Below are positions 1 through 8,567 of a stretch of DNA of 64,000 bases, piece after piece; positions within the stretch are counted from its first letter, which is position 1, and each line of letters starts with the position of its first letter. A program made the translations under genes and the position numbers. The notes beneath the pieces are model-generated. The model was not told the origin of the DNA, did no database searches, and saw only the letters and a program-made list of their open reading frames with translations. This DNA comes from Pseudomonas salomonii (GTDB lineage: Bacteria; Pseudomonadota; Gammaproteobacteria; Pseudomonadales; Pseudomonadaceae): assembly GCF_900107155.1 (NCBI RefSeq), contig NZ_FNOX01000013.1, positions 124,001-188,000 on the forward strand, in the 5' to 3' direction.

Positions 1-106
1 CGGCGATTTTAAGGCCGTGCTCGGCTTTAAGCAGATGGCGCAGCAAGGTGGTTTTTCCGGCGCCGAGGAAGCCGCTGAGGATGGTGACGGGGATGGGAGA
101 GGACAA
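1..106 (-). CDS. yjiA: CobW/YjiA-family GTPase, N-terminal fragment
   Basis: The first 35 codons of a minus-strand gene are visible; the rest lies beyond the window. They contain a Walker A loop, GFLGAGKTT, near residues 12-20 and directly after a beta-strand-like VTIL, as in the CobW/YjiA family of metal-linked GTPases. The best start is TTG at 104-106, because AAGGAG precedes it at a suitable distance and no in-frame ATG is nearby. The order cstA, yjiX, yjiA on one strand is the usual Pseudomonas arrangement and supports the name. A role in metal delivery is family knowledge only. Confidence 0.8.
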   Translation of the reverse strand, partial: MSSPIPVTILSGFLGAGKTTLLRHLLKAEHGLKIA

Positions 107-152
107 AAAATTCTCCTTGAAGAAACACAGAAACAAATGGGGGAGCAGACCC

Positions 153-260
153 ATGTGGGAGCTGGCTTGCCTGCGATGCAAACAACTCGGTCTATCAGTC
201 AGACCGAGGTGATGCTATCGCAGGCAAGCCAGTTCCCACACAAGCCCGCTCCCACATGGG
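153..260. repeat. REPIN, type A pair plus a type B half
   Basis: Two inverted copies of GTGGGAGCTGGCTTGCCTGC surround a spacer containing an 8-bp inverted repeat (CTCGGTCT/AGACCGAG). Immediately after the second copy is a half element of the other local type (AAGCCCGCTCCCACAT). It is therefore a composite of both REP types in this genome. It lies between yjiA and yjiX. Confidence 0.9.
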
Positions 261-284
261 ATCACCGCCAGCCCGAATACCGGG

Positions 285-482
285 TCAGCAGCACTTGGGC
301 CCACCCTTGCCACCGTAACGGGCTTCCTGGCGTTCACGGAAGAACGCCTTGTAGTCCATCATCGGTTTATCCGGGTGCTTGGTTTGCATATGCTCGACGT
401 AGGTGTCGTAGTCGGGCATGCCGACCATCAGGCGCGCGGCCTGACCGAGGTATTTACCGAGGCGACTGATGTCATTGAACAT
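285..482 (-). CDS. yjiX: YbdD/YjiX family small protein
   Basis: A 65-residue protein beginning MFNDISRLGKYLGQAARLM with a C-terminal KGGPKCC. It matches the small YbdD/YjiX family, which is encoded next to CstA/BtsT-type pyruvate transporters in many gammaproteobacteria. It starts 15 nt after the cstA stop codon, so the two are probably co-transcribed. The family's biochemical role is not established; an accessory function for the transporter is the usual inference from gene order. Confidence 0.9.
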   Translation of the reverse strand: MFNDISRLGKYLGQAARLMVGMPDYDTYVEHMQTKHPDKPMMDYKAFFRERQEARYGGKGGPKCC

Positions 483-497
483 GGTTGCAATCCTCGT

Positions 498-2564
498 TTA
501 CGCGTCCGGTACAGCCTGGAACGGGGCTTCTTTGTCCGTGCGTTCTTTGTTGCCCCAGGCGGCGACGCCGACCTTGAGCGCATAGAACAGGATGCTGAAG
601 ACCACGAACAGGAACAGCACCGTCAGCGTTGCGTTGGTGTAGGCGTTCCAGATCACGTGTTGCATCTGGTCGATGTTCTTGGCCGGCGCGAGGATCTGGC
701 CGTTGGCCAGGGCATCGCTGTACTTCTTGGCCAGCGACAGGAAGCCGATCGCCGGGTTAGCGTCGAACAGCTTGATGAAACCTGCGGTCACGGTGCAGAT
801 CAGCAGCCAGACAGCCGGCAGCATGGTCACCCAAATGTAGCGCTGGCGCTTCATTTTGATCAGCACAACGGTGGCGAGCATCAGCGCGATACCGGCGAGC
901 ATCTGGTTGGAGATACCGAACAGCGGCCACAAGGTGTTGATGCCGCCCAGCGGGTCGATCACGCCCTGGTACAGCAGGTAGCCCCACATTGCCACGCAAC
1001 CTGCCGTAGCAATCAGGTTGGCGGTCCAGGACTCGGTGCGCTTGAGCGACGGCACGAAGGAGCCAAGCAGATCCTGGAGCATGAAGCGTCCGGCACGGGT
1101 GCCGGCGTCGACGGCGGTCAGGATGAACAGGGCTTCGAACAGAATCGCAAAGTGGTACCAGAACGCCATGGTGTTTTCACCCGGCAGCACACTGTGCAGG
1201 ATCTGCGCGATACCCACCGCCAGGGTCGGCGCACCGCCGGCACGCGCCAGGATGGTGGTTTCACCGATGTCATGGGCCACTGCCGTCAAGGCTTCCGGGG
1301 TAATTGCAAAACCCCAGCTGCTAACGGTTTGCGCCACCGTCACCACGTCAGCGCCGACTACCGCAGCCGGGCTGTTCATGGCGAAGTACACGCCAGGCTC
1401 AATGACCGAAGCGGCAACCATGGCCATGATCGCCACGAACGATTCCATCAGCATCGCGCCGTAACCGATGTAGCGCGAGTTGACTTCGTTATCCAGCAGC
1501 TTGGGCGTGGTGCCCGAAGAGATCAGTGCGTGGAAACCCGACACCGCGCCACAGGCAATGGTGATGAACAGGAACGGGAACAGGCCGCCCTTCCATACCG
1601 GGCCGGTACCGTCGATGAATTGGGTGAGGGCCGGCATTTTCAGCTCTGGCATGGTGACCAGAATGCCGATCGCCAGGGCAATGATGGTGCCGATTTTCAA
1701 GAACGTGGAGAGGTAGTCACGCGGAGCGAGGATCAGCCACACCGGCAGTACCGCAGCGACGAAACCGTAGCCCACCAGCATCCAGGTGATCTGGATCCCG
1801 GTAAACGAGAAGGCCTTGGCCCACACCGGGTCAGCGGCGATTTGCCCACCCAGCCAGATCGAACCCAGCAGCAACAGCACGCCGATGACCGAGATTTCCC
1901 CAATGCGGCCCGGACGGATGTAGCGCATGTACACGCCCATGAACATCGCAATCGGGATGGTCGCCATCACCGTGAAGATGCCCCACGGGCTCTCGGCCAA
2001 GGCCTTGACCACGATCAGCGCCAGCACCGCAAGGATGATGATCATGATCAGGAAGCAGCCAAACAGCGCGATGGTCCCCGGAATGCGACCCATCTCTTCG
2101 CGAACCATGTCCCCCAGGGAACGGCCATTGCGACGAGTGGACAGGAACAGCACCATGAAGTCCTGCACCGCACCGGCCAGCACCACGCCGGCAATCAGCC
2201 AAAGCGTGCCGGGCAGGTAGCCCATTTGCGCCGCCAGTACCGGGCCGACCAGCGGGCCTGCACCGGCAATCGCCGCAAAGTGGTGACCAAAAAGAATGTG
2301 TTTGTTGGTCGGCACATAGTCCAGACCGTCATTGTTAAGCACTGCGGGGGTGGCCCGCCGTGGGTCGAGCTGCATCACATTGTTAGCGATGAACAGACTG
2401 TAGTAACGGTACGCAACCAGGTAGATGGCGACAGCAGCAACCACAATCCACAAGGCGTTGATCGCCTCGCCGCGGCGCAAGGCCACTACGCCCAGGGCGC
2501 ATGCTCCTACAATTGCCAGCACCAGCCAGGGTAGATGGCGTAGCAGGCTATTATTATTTTTCAT
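498..2564 (-). CDS. cstA: Carbon starvation protein A (CstA/BtsT transporter)
   Basis: A 688-residue inner-membrane protein with many hydrophobic segments, full length for the CstA family. Family motifs include the long N-terminal region with NKHILFGHHFAAIAGAGPLVGP and a conserved GGxNTLWPLFGISNQ segment near residues 530-545. CstA and the related BtsT take up peptides and pyruvate when carbon is scarce. The gene is first in a minus-strand unit with yjiX and yjiA. No CRP- or CbrB-type operator was identified in the short upstream gap. Confidence 0.95.
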   Translation of the reverse strand: MKNNNSLLRHLPWLVLAIVGACALGVVALRRGEAINALWIVVAAVAIYLVAYRYYSLFIANNVMQLDPRRATPAVLNNDGLDYVPTNKHILFGHHFAAIAGAGPLVGPVLAAQMGYLPGTLWLIAGVVLAGAVQDFMVLFLSTRRNGRSLGDMVREEMGRIPGTIALFGCFLIMIIILAVLALIVVKALAESPWGIFTVMATIPIAMFMGVYMRYIRPGRIGEISVIGVLLLLGSIWLGGQIAADPVWAKAFSFTGIQITWMLVGYGFVAAVLPVWLILAPRDYLSTFLKIGTIIALAIGILVTMPELKMPALTQFIDGTGPVWKGGLFPFLFITIACGAVSGFHALISSGTTPKLLDNEVNSRYIGYGAMLMESFVAIMAMVAASVIEPGVYFAMNSPAAVVGADVVTVAQTVSSWGFAITPEALTAVAHDIGETTILARAGGAPTLAVGIAQILHSVLPGENTMAFWYHFAILFEALFILTAVDAGTRAGRFMLQDLLGSFVPSLKRTESWTANLIATAGCVAMWGYLLYQGVIDPLGGINTLWPLFGISNQMLAGIALMLATVVLIKMKRQRYIWVTMLPAVWLLICTVTAGFIKLFDANPAIGFLSLAKKYSDALANGQILAPAKNIDQMQHVIWNAYTNATLTVLFLFVVFSILFYALKVGVAAWGNKERTDKEAPFQAVPDA

Positions 2565-2737
2565 TTTTATATTCCAGCCAGGGTGGACAGAAAGACAGCC
2601 AGCCCGAGTTTAGCGCTGTTGGCCCTAAAGGCCAGCCCCCTACGTTGGTCTAGAGCCTTGCAACCGTAAAAAAAGCAGAAATAAACGCCCGATGATGGCG
2701 CAGGGCTACAATTCCCTTATCCACAGAGGGTTTGACC

Positions 2738-3106
2738 ATGAGCGAACACCCGTCCGATCGCCGCCGTTTCCGGCGTATAGCCTTTGATGCCCGAACGACT
2801 ATTGCGCAAGACCACTGGAATTGGCCGGTGCAATTGGTGGATCTGTCGCTCAAAGGTTTGTTGGTGCAGCGCCCTGATGATTGGCAGGGCGATCACACTC
2901 AGCTGTTTGCTGTGGATATCCGTCTGGATCCGCAGGCGCATATAAAGATGCAGGTAAGGCTGGCCCACGATGATCATGGGCAGTTGGGGTTTGTGTGTGA
3001 GCACATAGACTTGGAGTCGATCAGCCATTTGCGGCGGTTGATTGAGCTGAATGTGGGCGATCATGAAGAACTGGAGCGTGAGCTGGGCGCCTTGTTAGAG
3101 ATTTGA
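2738..3106 (+). CDS. PilZ domain protein
   Basis: A 122-residue single-domain PilZ protein. The N-terminal c-di-GMP-binding arginines are visible in RRRFRR (residues 8-13) and the second signature appears as DLSLKG. The ATG at 2738 is preferred over the upstream TTG at 2732 because AGAGGG lies seven bases before it. Single PilZ domains act as c-di-GMP receptors that control motility or exopolysaccharide; the partner is unknown. A consensus DnaA box (2717-2725) lies immediately upstream. Confidence 0.88.
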   Translation: MSEHPSDRRRFRRIAFDARTTIAQDHWNWPVQLVDLSLKGLLVQRPDDWQGDHTQLFAVDIRLDPQAHIKMQVRLAHDDHGQLGFVCEHIDLESISHLRRLIELNVGDHEELERELGALLEI

Positions 3107-3492
3107 AAACCCTCTAAACCGCAGAGGCGACGGGTGTCTGAATAGATCCACTCACCCGCCAGCCTCCGCTACATCCTCATCAATAAAAGTCATACCTTTA
3201 GATCAAATCATCATAACAACCCCGCCTGCACGACCACCTGGAAACATATAAACCCTTCACAAAAACGACATACGTCATTTTAATTAAAACTGTAACAACT
3301 CAATCCACATTGAATTCGGTGGGAAAAATATGCAACGCCGCTCCTTTCTTTAAAAAGCAACACTTCCAATAATGAAATTATTTTCATGATCGATCATTAA
3401 GACGATACGGTTCGCGCGCTTGATAAAAACACAGTTAATAAACTACATTTCACCTGTCCTTCCAGCCCGGCCCTCTAACAGGATGTTAAAGC
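3107..3492. other. AT-rich intergenic region with hairpin and palindromes
   Basis: There is no gene here. An imperfect hairpin after the PilZ gene (3124-3166) pairs GAGGC and CGGGTG with CACCCG and GCCTC. Further on are two overlapping inverted repeats: ATGAAA-TTAT-TTTCAT (3372-3387) and the perfect 12-bp palindrome ATGATCGATCAT (3386-3397). The second half is clearly AT-richer than the flanks and must hold the promoter of the downstream cassette; the palindromes are candidate operators. Confidence 0.6.
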
Positions 3493-4638
3493 ATGCTTAT
3501 TGCCAAAGCCGAAATCTTCTTGACCGAAATCCCCTATAAAAACCCCTACCAAACCGCTACCAACATAACCCCGAAGGGGCGGCATATAGTATTAAAGTTA
3601 ACCACCGATACTGGCTTGGTAGGTTGGGGAGAGTCCGGAATTATCTCAAGACGCTATCCTGCTCAAGGTGATACTCCCGAAACCATGTTGGCCGTCCTTG
3701 AAAGTTATCTATGCCCGGCAATCATTGGAAAAGACCCTTGCGCATTCGAAGTTATCATGAGCCAACTCGACACGCTGATCAAAGGGCATCTATTTGCCAA
3801 GTGTGCGATTGATCATGCTCTGTTAGACCTCGCGGGCAAAGTGCTTAACATTCCAGTCTGCAACTTGTTGGGCGGTGCATACAACCTCAGCTATACCGTC
3901 AGTCGAAGTTTGCCATTTGCCTCCGCCAGGGAGGTGACTGAGCGGGCACTTGAACTACAGGCACAGGGCTATAACCGATTGACACTCAAAGGTTCCGGGG
4001 TACTGGAAGATGACTACGCGTGTTTCAAAGCGGTTAGACATGCGCTAGGCGATCACTTTGAGCTCGAAGTAGACCCCAACTGCGCCTACGACGTCCCCAC
4101 CGCCATCCAATTTATAAAGCGAATTGAGCAGTATGGCGTTTTCGCTGTCGAGCAACCAACGCCAGGTCATGATATCGCTGGGTTAGCGGAAGTAAAGCGG
4201 AATGTAGCAACGACTATCATTGCCGATGAAAGCCTGTTTACCCCTAGGGATCTGAAGGACATCATTAGCCTCAATGCAGCACACGCTATATGTCTGAAAC
4301 CCTTCAAATCCGGCGGAATATTAGCCTCACGTCGACTGTGTGCCGCTGCTGAAGTTGCAGATCTGCAAGTCAGCACGGGTAGCATGCACCCCTTCGGAAT
4401 TGGCACTGCAGCTCTTCATCATTTTGTTGCCACGCTCAAAGATGTGGCAACCACCGGCTATGGCTGTCCTGCCGAGAGGTTCGCCGATGATATTGTTGAT
4501 GAAAGCGGTTATTCATTTTGCGATGGCAGAGTAACACTCGCTATCGACAAACCCGGACTCGGCGTTGAAGTCAACGAAGATAAATTGTTGACGTATTCGT
4601 CACAATGCAAAGTCGTCGAACACTCAATGCACCGCTAA
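3493..4638 (+). CDS. Enolase-superfamily enzyme (MR/MLE type)
   Basis: A 381-residue protein with a capping domain (about 1-125) and a TIM barrel. Expected metal ligands are present as D194, E220 and D245. The catalytic lysine of the last strands is K269 in CLKPFKSGG. At the KxK position the protein reads T164-L165-K166, so the first lysine is replaced while the second is kept. The family includes cycloisomerases, racemases, epimerases and dehydratases acting on carboxylates; the substrate here cannot be named. It is first in a three-gene unit, 25 nt before the next gene. Base composition is AT-richer than the surroundings, which suggests transfer. Confidence 0.8.
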   Translation: MLIAKAEIFLTEIPYKNPYQTATNITPKGRHIVLKLTTDTGLVGWGESGIISRRYPAQGDTPETMLAVLESYLCPAIIGKDPCAFEVIMSQLDTLIKGHLFAKCAIDHALLDLAGKVLNIPVCNLLGGAYNLSYTVSRSLPFASAREVTERALELQAQGYNRLTLKGSGVLEDDYACFKAVRHALGDHFELEVDPNCAYDVPTAIQFIKRIEQYGVFAVEQPTPGHDIAGLAEVKRNVATTIIADESLFTPRDLKDIISLNAAHAICLKPFKSGGILASRRLCAAAEVADLQVSTGSMHPFGIGTAALHHFVATLKDVATTGYGCPAERFADDIVDESGYSFCDGRVTLAIDKPGLGVEVNEDKLLTYSSQCKVVEHSMHR

Positions 4639-4663
4639 CCCTCATGACAATGGATTGCTTGTG

Positions 4664-5593
4664 ATGACATTTATTACGCTTGTCGACTCAACGCTGCGAG
4701 AAGGAAATCAAGCGCCAGGCGTCAAGCTGACAATCAAGTCGACGCTGGCCATTGGCCAAGCACTCGCGGATGCAGGCATCGACTTTATCGAAGCCGGTCA
4801 CCCCTATGCATCAAAGCAGGAGTTTGACCGAGTCACCTCACTGGTAAAGTCGAGGCTGGCGAAAAACATACTGGCGCACTCGCGTGCGCATCGCGATGAC
4901 ATTGATGCCGTTTACGCAACGGGGGCTAATTGGATAGGGATATTTGCAGGCATTAATGAGGCCTCCCAAAAATACAGGCTCAGAAAAACAAAAGAAGAGA
5001 TACAAGAACTTGTCAGGCGTAGCATCCTATATGCTAAATCGCTAGGGCTGAACGTGCGATACACCATTGAGGATGCCTCAAGAACTGATCTGGCAGCATT
5101 GATTGAAACCTATAAAATCGCCGAAACCGCCGGCGCCGACCGCATATGTTATGCCGACTCACTGGGCATCTGTGAGCCTTTCAAGGTTCGATCCACAGTT
5201 CAGCTGATTAAACAGGCATTACCCAACGTTGACTTAGAAGTGCACTTCCATGATGACAGAGGTTTGGCAATGGCAAATACACTGGCCTCCATCGAAGCAG
5301 GCGCTACCTTTGTGTCGTGCACCGTGAATGGCATCGGCGAACGTTGCGGTATCACTGAGACATGTCTACTGATTACAAATCTTCATTTCAATTCAATATT
5401 GTGCAGCGGCAAAAGCCAAAAGGTATTAAAACTCAGTAGTCTTGTTTCAAAAGCGATAGGCGACACCTTTGATCGCCGTCGTCCGATCATTGGTGAATAT
5501 AGCTTTGTGCACACCGCAAAACTGCACCTAACCGCTAATAGCAGGGACCGCAATTGCTACCATTGGGTAGACCCCCTCTACTTGAACGAATAA
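4664..5593 (+). CDS. DRE-TIM metallolyase (homocitrate/isopropylmalate synthase-like)
   Basis: About 309 residues from the ATG at 4664; GTG 4661 is an alternative. Signature motifs are DSTLREGNQAPG at the N terminus, the metal-binding HFHDD, and NGIGERCG. These mark the HMGL-like family that condenses acyl-CoAs with 2-oxo acids or cleaves the products. The protein is shorter than LeuA or NifV and has no C-terminal regulatory domain. The C-terminal motif reads FVHTAKLHL where homocitrate synthases usually have FTHEAGIHV. Substrate is unknown; placement between the enolase-superfamily gene and a permease suggests one small-acid pathway. Confidence 0.75.
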   Translation: MTFITLVDSTLREGNQAPGVKLTIKSTLAIGQALADAGIDFIEAGHPYASKQEFDRVTSLVKSRLAKNILAHSRAHRDDIDAVYATGANWIGIFAGINEASQKYRLRKTKEEIQELVRRSILYAKSLGLNVRYTIEDASRTDLAALIETYKIAETAGADRICYADSLGICEPFKVRSTVQLIKQALPNVDLEVHFHDDRGLAMANTLASIEAGATFVSCTVNGIGERCGITETCLLITNLHFNSILCSGKSQKVLKLSSLVSKAIGDTFDRRRPIIGEYSFVHTAKLHLTANSRDRNCYHWVDPLYLNE

Positions 5594-5631
5594 CAATTAA
5601 TGCACTTCATCAGGGATGCAGGTCTTTCAAT

Positions 5632-6378
5632 ATGATTGAGCATGAGTGGCTGATAGGCGCAGGGTTGGTCGTACTGGGTGTTATGACGGGTTTTATCGGC
5701 ACCAATACCGGCGGCAGTGTATTTCTAACAGTGCCGGTGATGATCTGGCTCGGAATATCCCCACAGGCGTCGATAGCGACAGCCCGTCTGGCATCGGTAG
5801 GGACGATGTTTGCCGGATTAAGACACTTTCATAACAATGGAAAAGTGGATTACAGGTTAGCGGCCCCCGCCGCCGCACTTGGGTTGGCTGGCGCCTTGGT
5901 CGGTGCAAGTCTGCTCGTGCAAATAGATCCGGCGCTGCTGCATAAAATCATTGGCGGTCTGACACTGCTACTGGTGGGGCTTTCACTCATCAGGAAGCCT
6001 CACTCGCCGAAGACGGCCCCTTCTTCGCTCAGGCGCTTTTGCGGGTATATCCTGTTTATTCCCGTCGGCATGATCGGCGGCCTGTTCGGCGGGCAGGCCA
6101 AGCTATCAACTTATTTGTATATTATATTTTTTAAAAAAACGATCAGTGAGTCAGTTGGCACACGTAAGGTGGGTGGCCTCATCCTCTCAGTCGGCTCGTT
6201 AATAATATTCGGTGTCAGCGGAATTATTAATTGGCAGTACGGGTGTTGCCTGATCATAGGCACGCTATTTGGCGCCAATGCGGGCGCCAAGTTTGCTCTT
6301 CAGAAAGGCGATAAGTGGATGGAAAGCGCTTTCAACGTAGTCGTGATTGCCTTGGCGTTGAAAATGATCTTCTGGTAG
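5632..6378 (+). CDS. TauE/SafE family anion permease
   Basis: About 248 residues with seven to eight hydrophobic segments and the duplicated glycine-rich motifs of the TauE/SafE family (GFIGTNTGGSVFLTVP near residue 20 and GMIGGLFGGQAKLSTY in the second half). The ATG at 5632 with AGG about ten bases upstream is preferred over longer in-frame starts that overlap the preceding gene. Members move sulfonates, sulfoacetate or other organic anions, often outward. The gene ends the AT-rich cassette and probably transports its substrate or product. Confidence 0.8.
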   Translation: MIEHEWLIGAGLVVLGVMTGFIGTNTGGSVFLTVPVMIWLGISPQASIATARLASVGTMFAGLRHFHNNGKVDYRLAAPAAALGLAGALVGASLLVQIDPALLHKIIGGLTLLLVGLSLIRKPHSPKTAPSSLRRFCGYILFIPVGMIGGLFGGQAKLSTYLYIIFFKKTISESVGTRKVGGLILSVGSLIIFGVSGIINWQYGCCLIIGTLFGANAGAKFALQKGDKWMESAFNVVVIALALKMIFW

Positions 6379-6403
6379 TGACGCTCTCACGCAAAAGCGA
6401 CAC

Positions 6404-7138
6404 TCAGGGAAACGCGGCACTCGGGGGGAATTCGCTTTCCGTGTCCCAATAACCCGCCTTCTGACGCGACACGGCCTGCCATTGCCCATCGATAAAACGA
6501 TAGGTCGTGTAGCGGGTTGCGAAATCATCGTCGCCGTCACCGTCCATAAAGGACGAGACCTGCAGTAACTCATCCGTACCGCCGGCGGCTGACGTAGCGA
6601 TCTGCCAGGCGGCTTTGCCGGTCTGGGCCAGGGTCAGCGGCTCGACCTTGCCGGCCGAGCCCTTATAGCTCATTGGTTTGAGTTGCTGTTTGGCCGGCAG
6701 CAGCAGCTGAGTCGCCGGGCCGCTGTAACTGCCCATCGGCGCCGTCTGGTCGATGCTCAAAAAGTACACAGTGTCCGGCAGGCCTTTAAGCGGGGCCTTC
6801 TTGACCTTCGCCAAGGGGTAGCCAAGATCGTCGTGCGCAAGCACAGCGCCGGACGCCGACAGCAAACGTACCTGGGCATTGAGCAACGGGTTTTCCACCA
6901 GATCGCCGGGCTCGTCAAATGAGTCCTCATCCAGGCCATTGCCCCAGCTGTCTTTATGCAACTGCGCGCTGATGCGCTGGTCTTCCAGCACCTGCAGCAC
7001 GCTGCCGTCTGCTGTCGCCAGTTCCTGGGCCAGGCGGTAACCGGCCGGCAGTGGGGCCGACTCAGCCAAGGCAATGCCCGACAACCCGAGCAAGGCCACG
7101 AACAGGGCACATACCCCCCAACGATTGGTCTGTTGCAT
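6404..7138 (-). CDS. Secreted protein of unknown function
   Basis: A 244-residue protein with a clear signal peptide (MQQTNRWGVCALFVALLGL..., cleavage near ALAES). I chose the ATG at 7138 because AGGGA sits eight bases upstream; longer forms starting at 7147 or 7162 lack a usable ribosome binding site. The mature part is predicted globular, with an acidic DGDGDDD stretch near the C terminus that could bind calcium. I do not recognise the family. It follows radA by 26 nt and may be read from the radA transcript. Confidence 0.7.
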   Translation of the reverse strand: MQQTNRWGVCALFVALLGLSGIALAESAPLPAGYRLAQELATADGSVLQVLEDQRISAQLHKDSWGNGLDEDSFDEPGDLVENPLLNAQVRLLSASGAVLAHDDLGYPLAKVKKAPLKGLPDTVYFLSIDQTAPMGSYSGPATQLLLPAKQQLKPMSYKGSAGKVEPLTLAQTGKAAWQIATSAAGGTDELLQVSSFMDGDGDDDFATRYTTYRFIDGQWQAVSRQKAGYWDTESEFPPSAAFP

Positions 7139-7164
7139 TGCGTTCATCCCTGATTGCTTCACGG

Positions 7165-8532
7165 TTATTCGAACAGTGCATCCAGCGCCTGTTCCAGCCG
7201 CGTAACGCCAATAATCTTGATTCCCGGCGGCGATTCCTTCGGCATATTGCCCTTGGGTACGATCGCGCGCTTGAAGCCGTGCTTGGCCGCTTCCTTCAAA
7301 CGCTCCTGGCCGCTCGGCACCGGGCGCACCTCGCCCGACAGGCCGACCTCACCAAACACCAGCAAGTCATGGGGCAACGGCTTATTGCGCAGGCTGGACA
7401 TCACCGCCGCCATCAACGCCAGGTCGGAGGCGGTTTCCAGCACCTTGACCCCGCCGACCACGTTGAGGAATACGTCCTGGTCATGGGTGGGAATACCGCC
7501 GTGACGGTGCAGCACCGCCAACAGCATTGCCAAACGGTTCTGATCCAGGCCGAGGGTGACCCGGCGCGGGTTGGCCAAGTGGCTGTCATCCACCAGCGCC
7601 TGCACTTCCACCAACATCGGGCGAGTGCCTTCCCACGTCGCCATCACCACACTTCCCGGCACTTCTTCCTGGGCACGTGTGAGAAAAATGGCTGACGGGT
7701 TGGAGACTTCTTTCAACCCCCGGTCGGTCATGGCAAACACGCCCAACTCATTGACCGCGCCAAAGCGGTTCTTCACGGCCCGCAGCAAACGCAAACGACC
7801 ATCGGATTCGCCTTCGAAATACAGCACGGTGTCGACCATATGCTCAAGCACTCGCGGCCCGGCCAAGGCGCCCTCTTTGGTCACGTGGCCCACCAGAAAA
7901 ATCGCCGTACCGCTCTGCTTGGCATACCGCACCAGCAGCGCCGCACTTTCGCGCACCTGGGACACGCCGCCGGGTGCCGATTGCAGCTGCTCGGTGAAAA
8001 TCGTCTGGATCGAGTCGATCACCATGACCTTGGGTTTTTCGATGCGCGCCGTGGCGATGATGCTTTCGATGCAGGTTTCGGTCATGACCCGCAGTTGATC
8101 CTGGGGCAAGCCCAGGCGACGGGCGCGCATGGCCACTTGCTGCTGGGACTCCTCACCCGTGACGTACAGCGCCGGCATGCGGCTGGCAATGCTGCACAGG
8201 GTTTGCAGCAGGATGGTCGATTTGCCGATGCCGGGGTCGCCGCCGATCAGCACCACCGAGCCGTCCACCAGCCCGCCGCCCAGTACGCGGTCCAGCTCCC
8301 CGGACGCGGTGGAGAAACGCGGAATTTCTTCGACGCTGACTTCGGCCAACGTCTTGATCTGCGCCTGCTGCCCGGTCCAGCCGGCACGGCCGGTGGGGGC
8401 TGCAGCGCCGCCGCTTTCGATCATGGTTTCCGTCAGGGTGTTCCATGCACCGCACTCGGTGCACTGGCCGGCCCACTTGGGAAAGGTCGCGCCGCACTCG
8501 GTGCAGCCGTACATGCGCTTGGCCTTTGCCAT
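7165..8532 (-). CDS. radA: DNA repair protein RadA (Sms)
   Basis: A 455-residue protein, normal length. It has the N-terminal zinc finger (C10, C13, C24, C27), a RecA-like ATPase with Walker A GDPGIGKST (98-106), the RadA-specific KNRFG motif and a C-terminal Lon-like domain. RadA is a hexameric helicase that promotes branch migration of recombination intermediates. It sits between the ankB gene and a secreted-protein gene on the same strand. Confidence 0.97.
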   Translation of the reverse strand: MAKAKRMYGCTECGATFPKWAGQCTECGAWNTLTETMIESGGAAAPTGRAGWTGQQAQIKTLAEVSVEEIPRFSTASGELDRVLGGGLVDGSVVLIGGDPGIGKSTILLQTLCSIASRMPALYVTGEESQQQVAMRARRLGLPQDQLRVMTETCIESIIATARIEKPKVMVIDSIQTIFTEQLQSAPGGVSQVRESAALLVRYAKQSGTAIFLVGHVTKEGALAGPRVLEHMVDTVLYFEGESDGRLRLLRAVKNRFGAVNELGVFAMTDRGLKEVSNPSAIFLTRAQEEVPGSVVMATWEGTRPMLVEVQALVDDSHLANPRRVTLGLDQNRLAMLLAVLHRHGGIPTHDQDVFLNVVGGVKVLETASDLALMAAVMSSLRNKPLPHDLLVFGEVGLSGEVRPVPSGQERLKEAAKHGFKRAIVPKGNMPKESPPGIKIIGVTRLEQALDALFE

Positions 8533-8567
8533 TTGAGAACCTCCAACCGAAAAACCGCGATGATAGC

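Noticed and set aside
150..260. CRISPR array from repeated GTGGGAGC units
   Set aside because: The units are inverted and palindromic with no regular spacers; they are REP elements.
375..2534. A 719-codon open frame antisense to cstA
   Set aside because: It is complementary to a clear full-length cstA, its translation is rich in His, Arg, Gln and Asp with no domain, and such antisense frames are common in GC-rich DNA.
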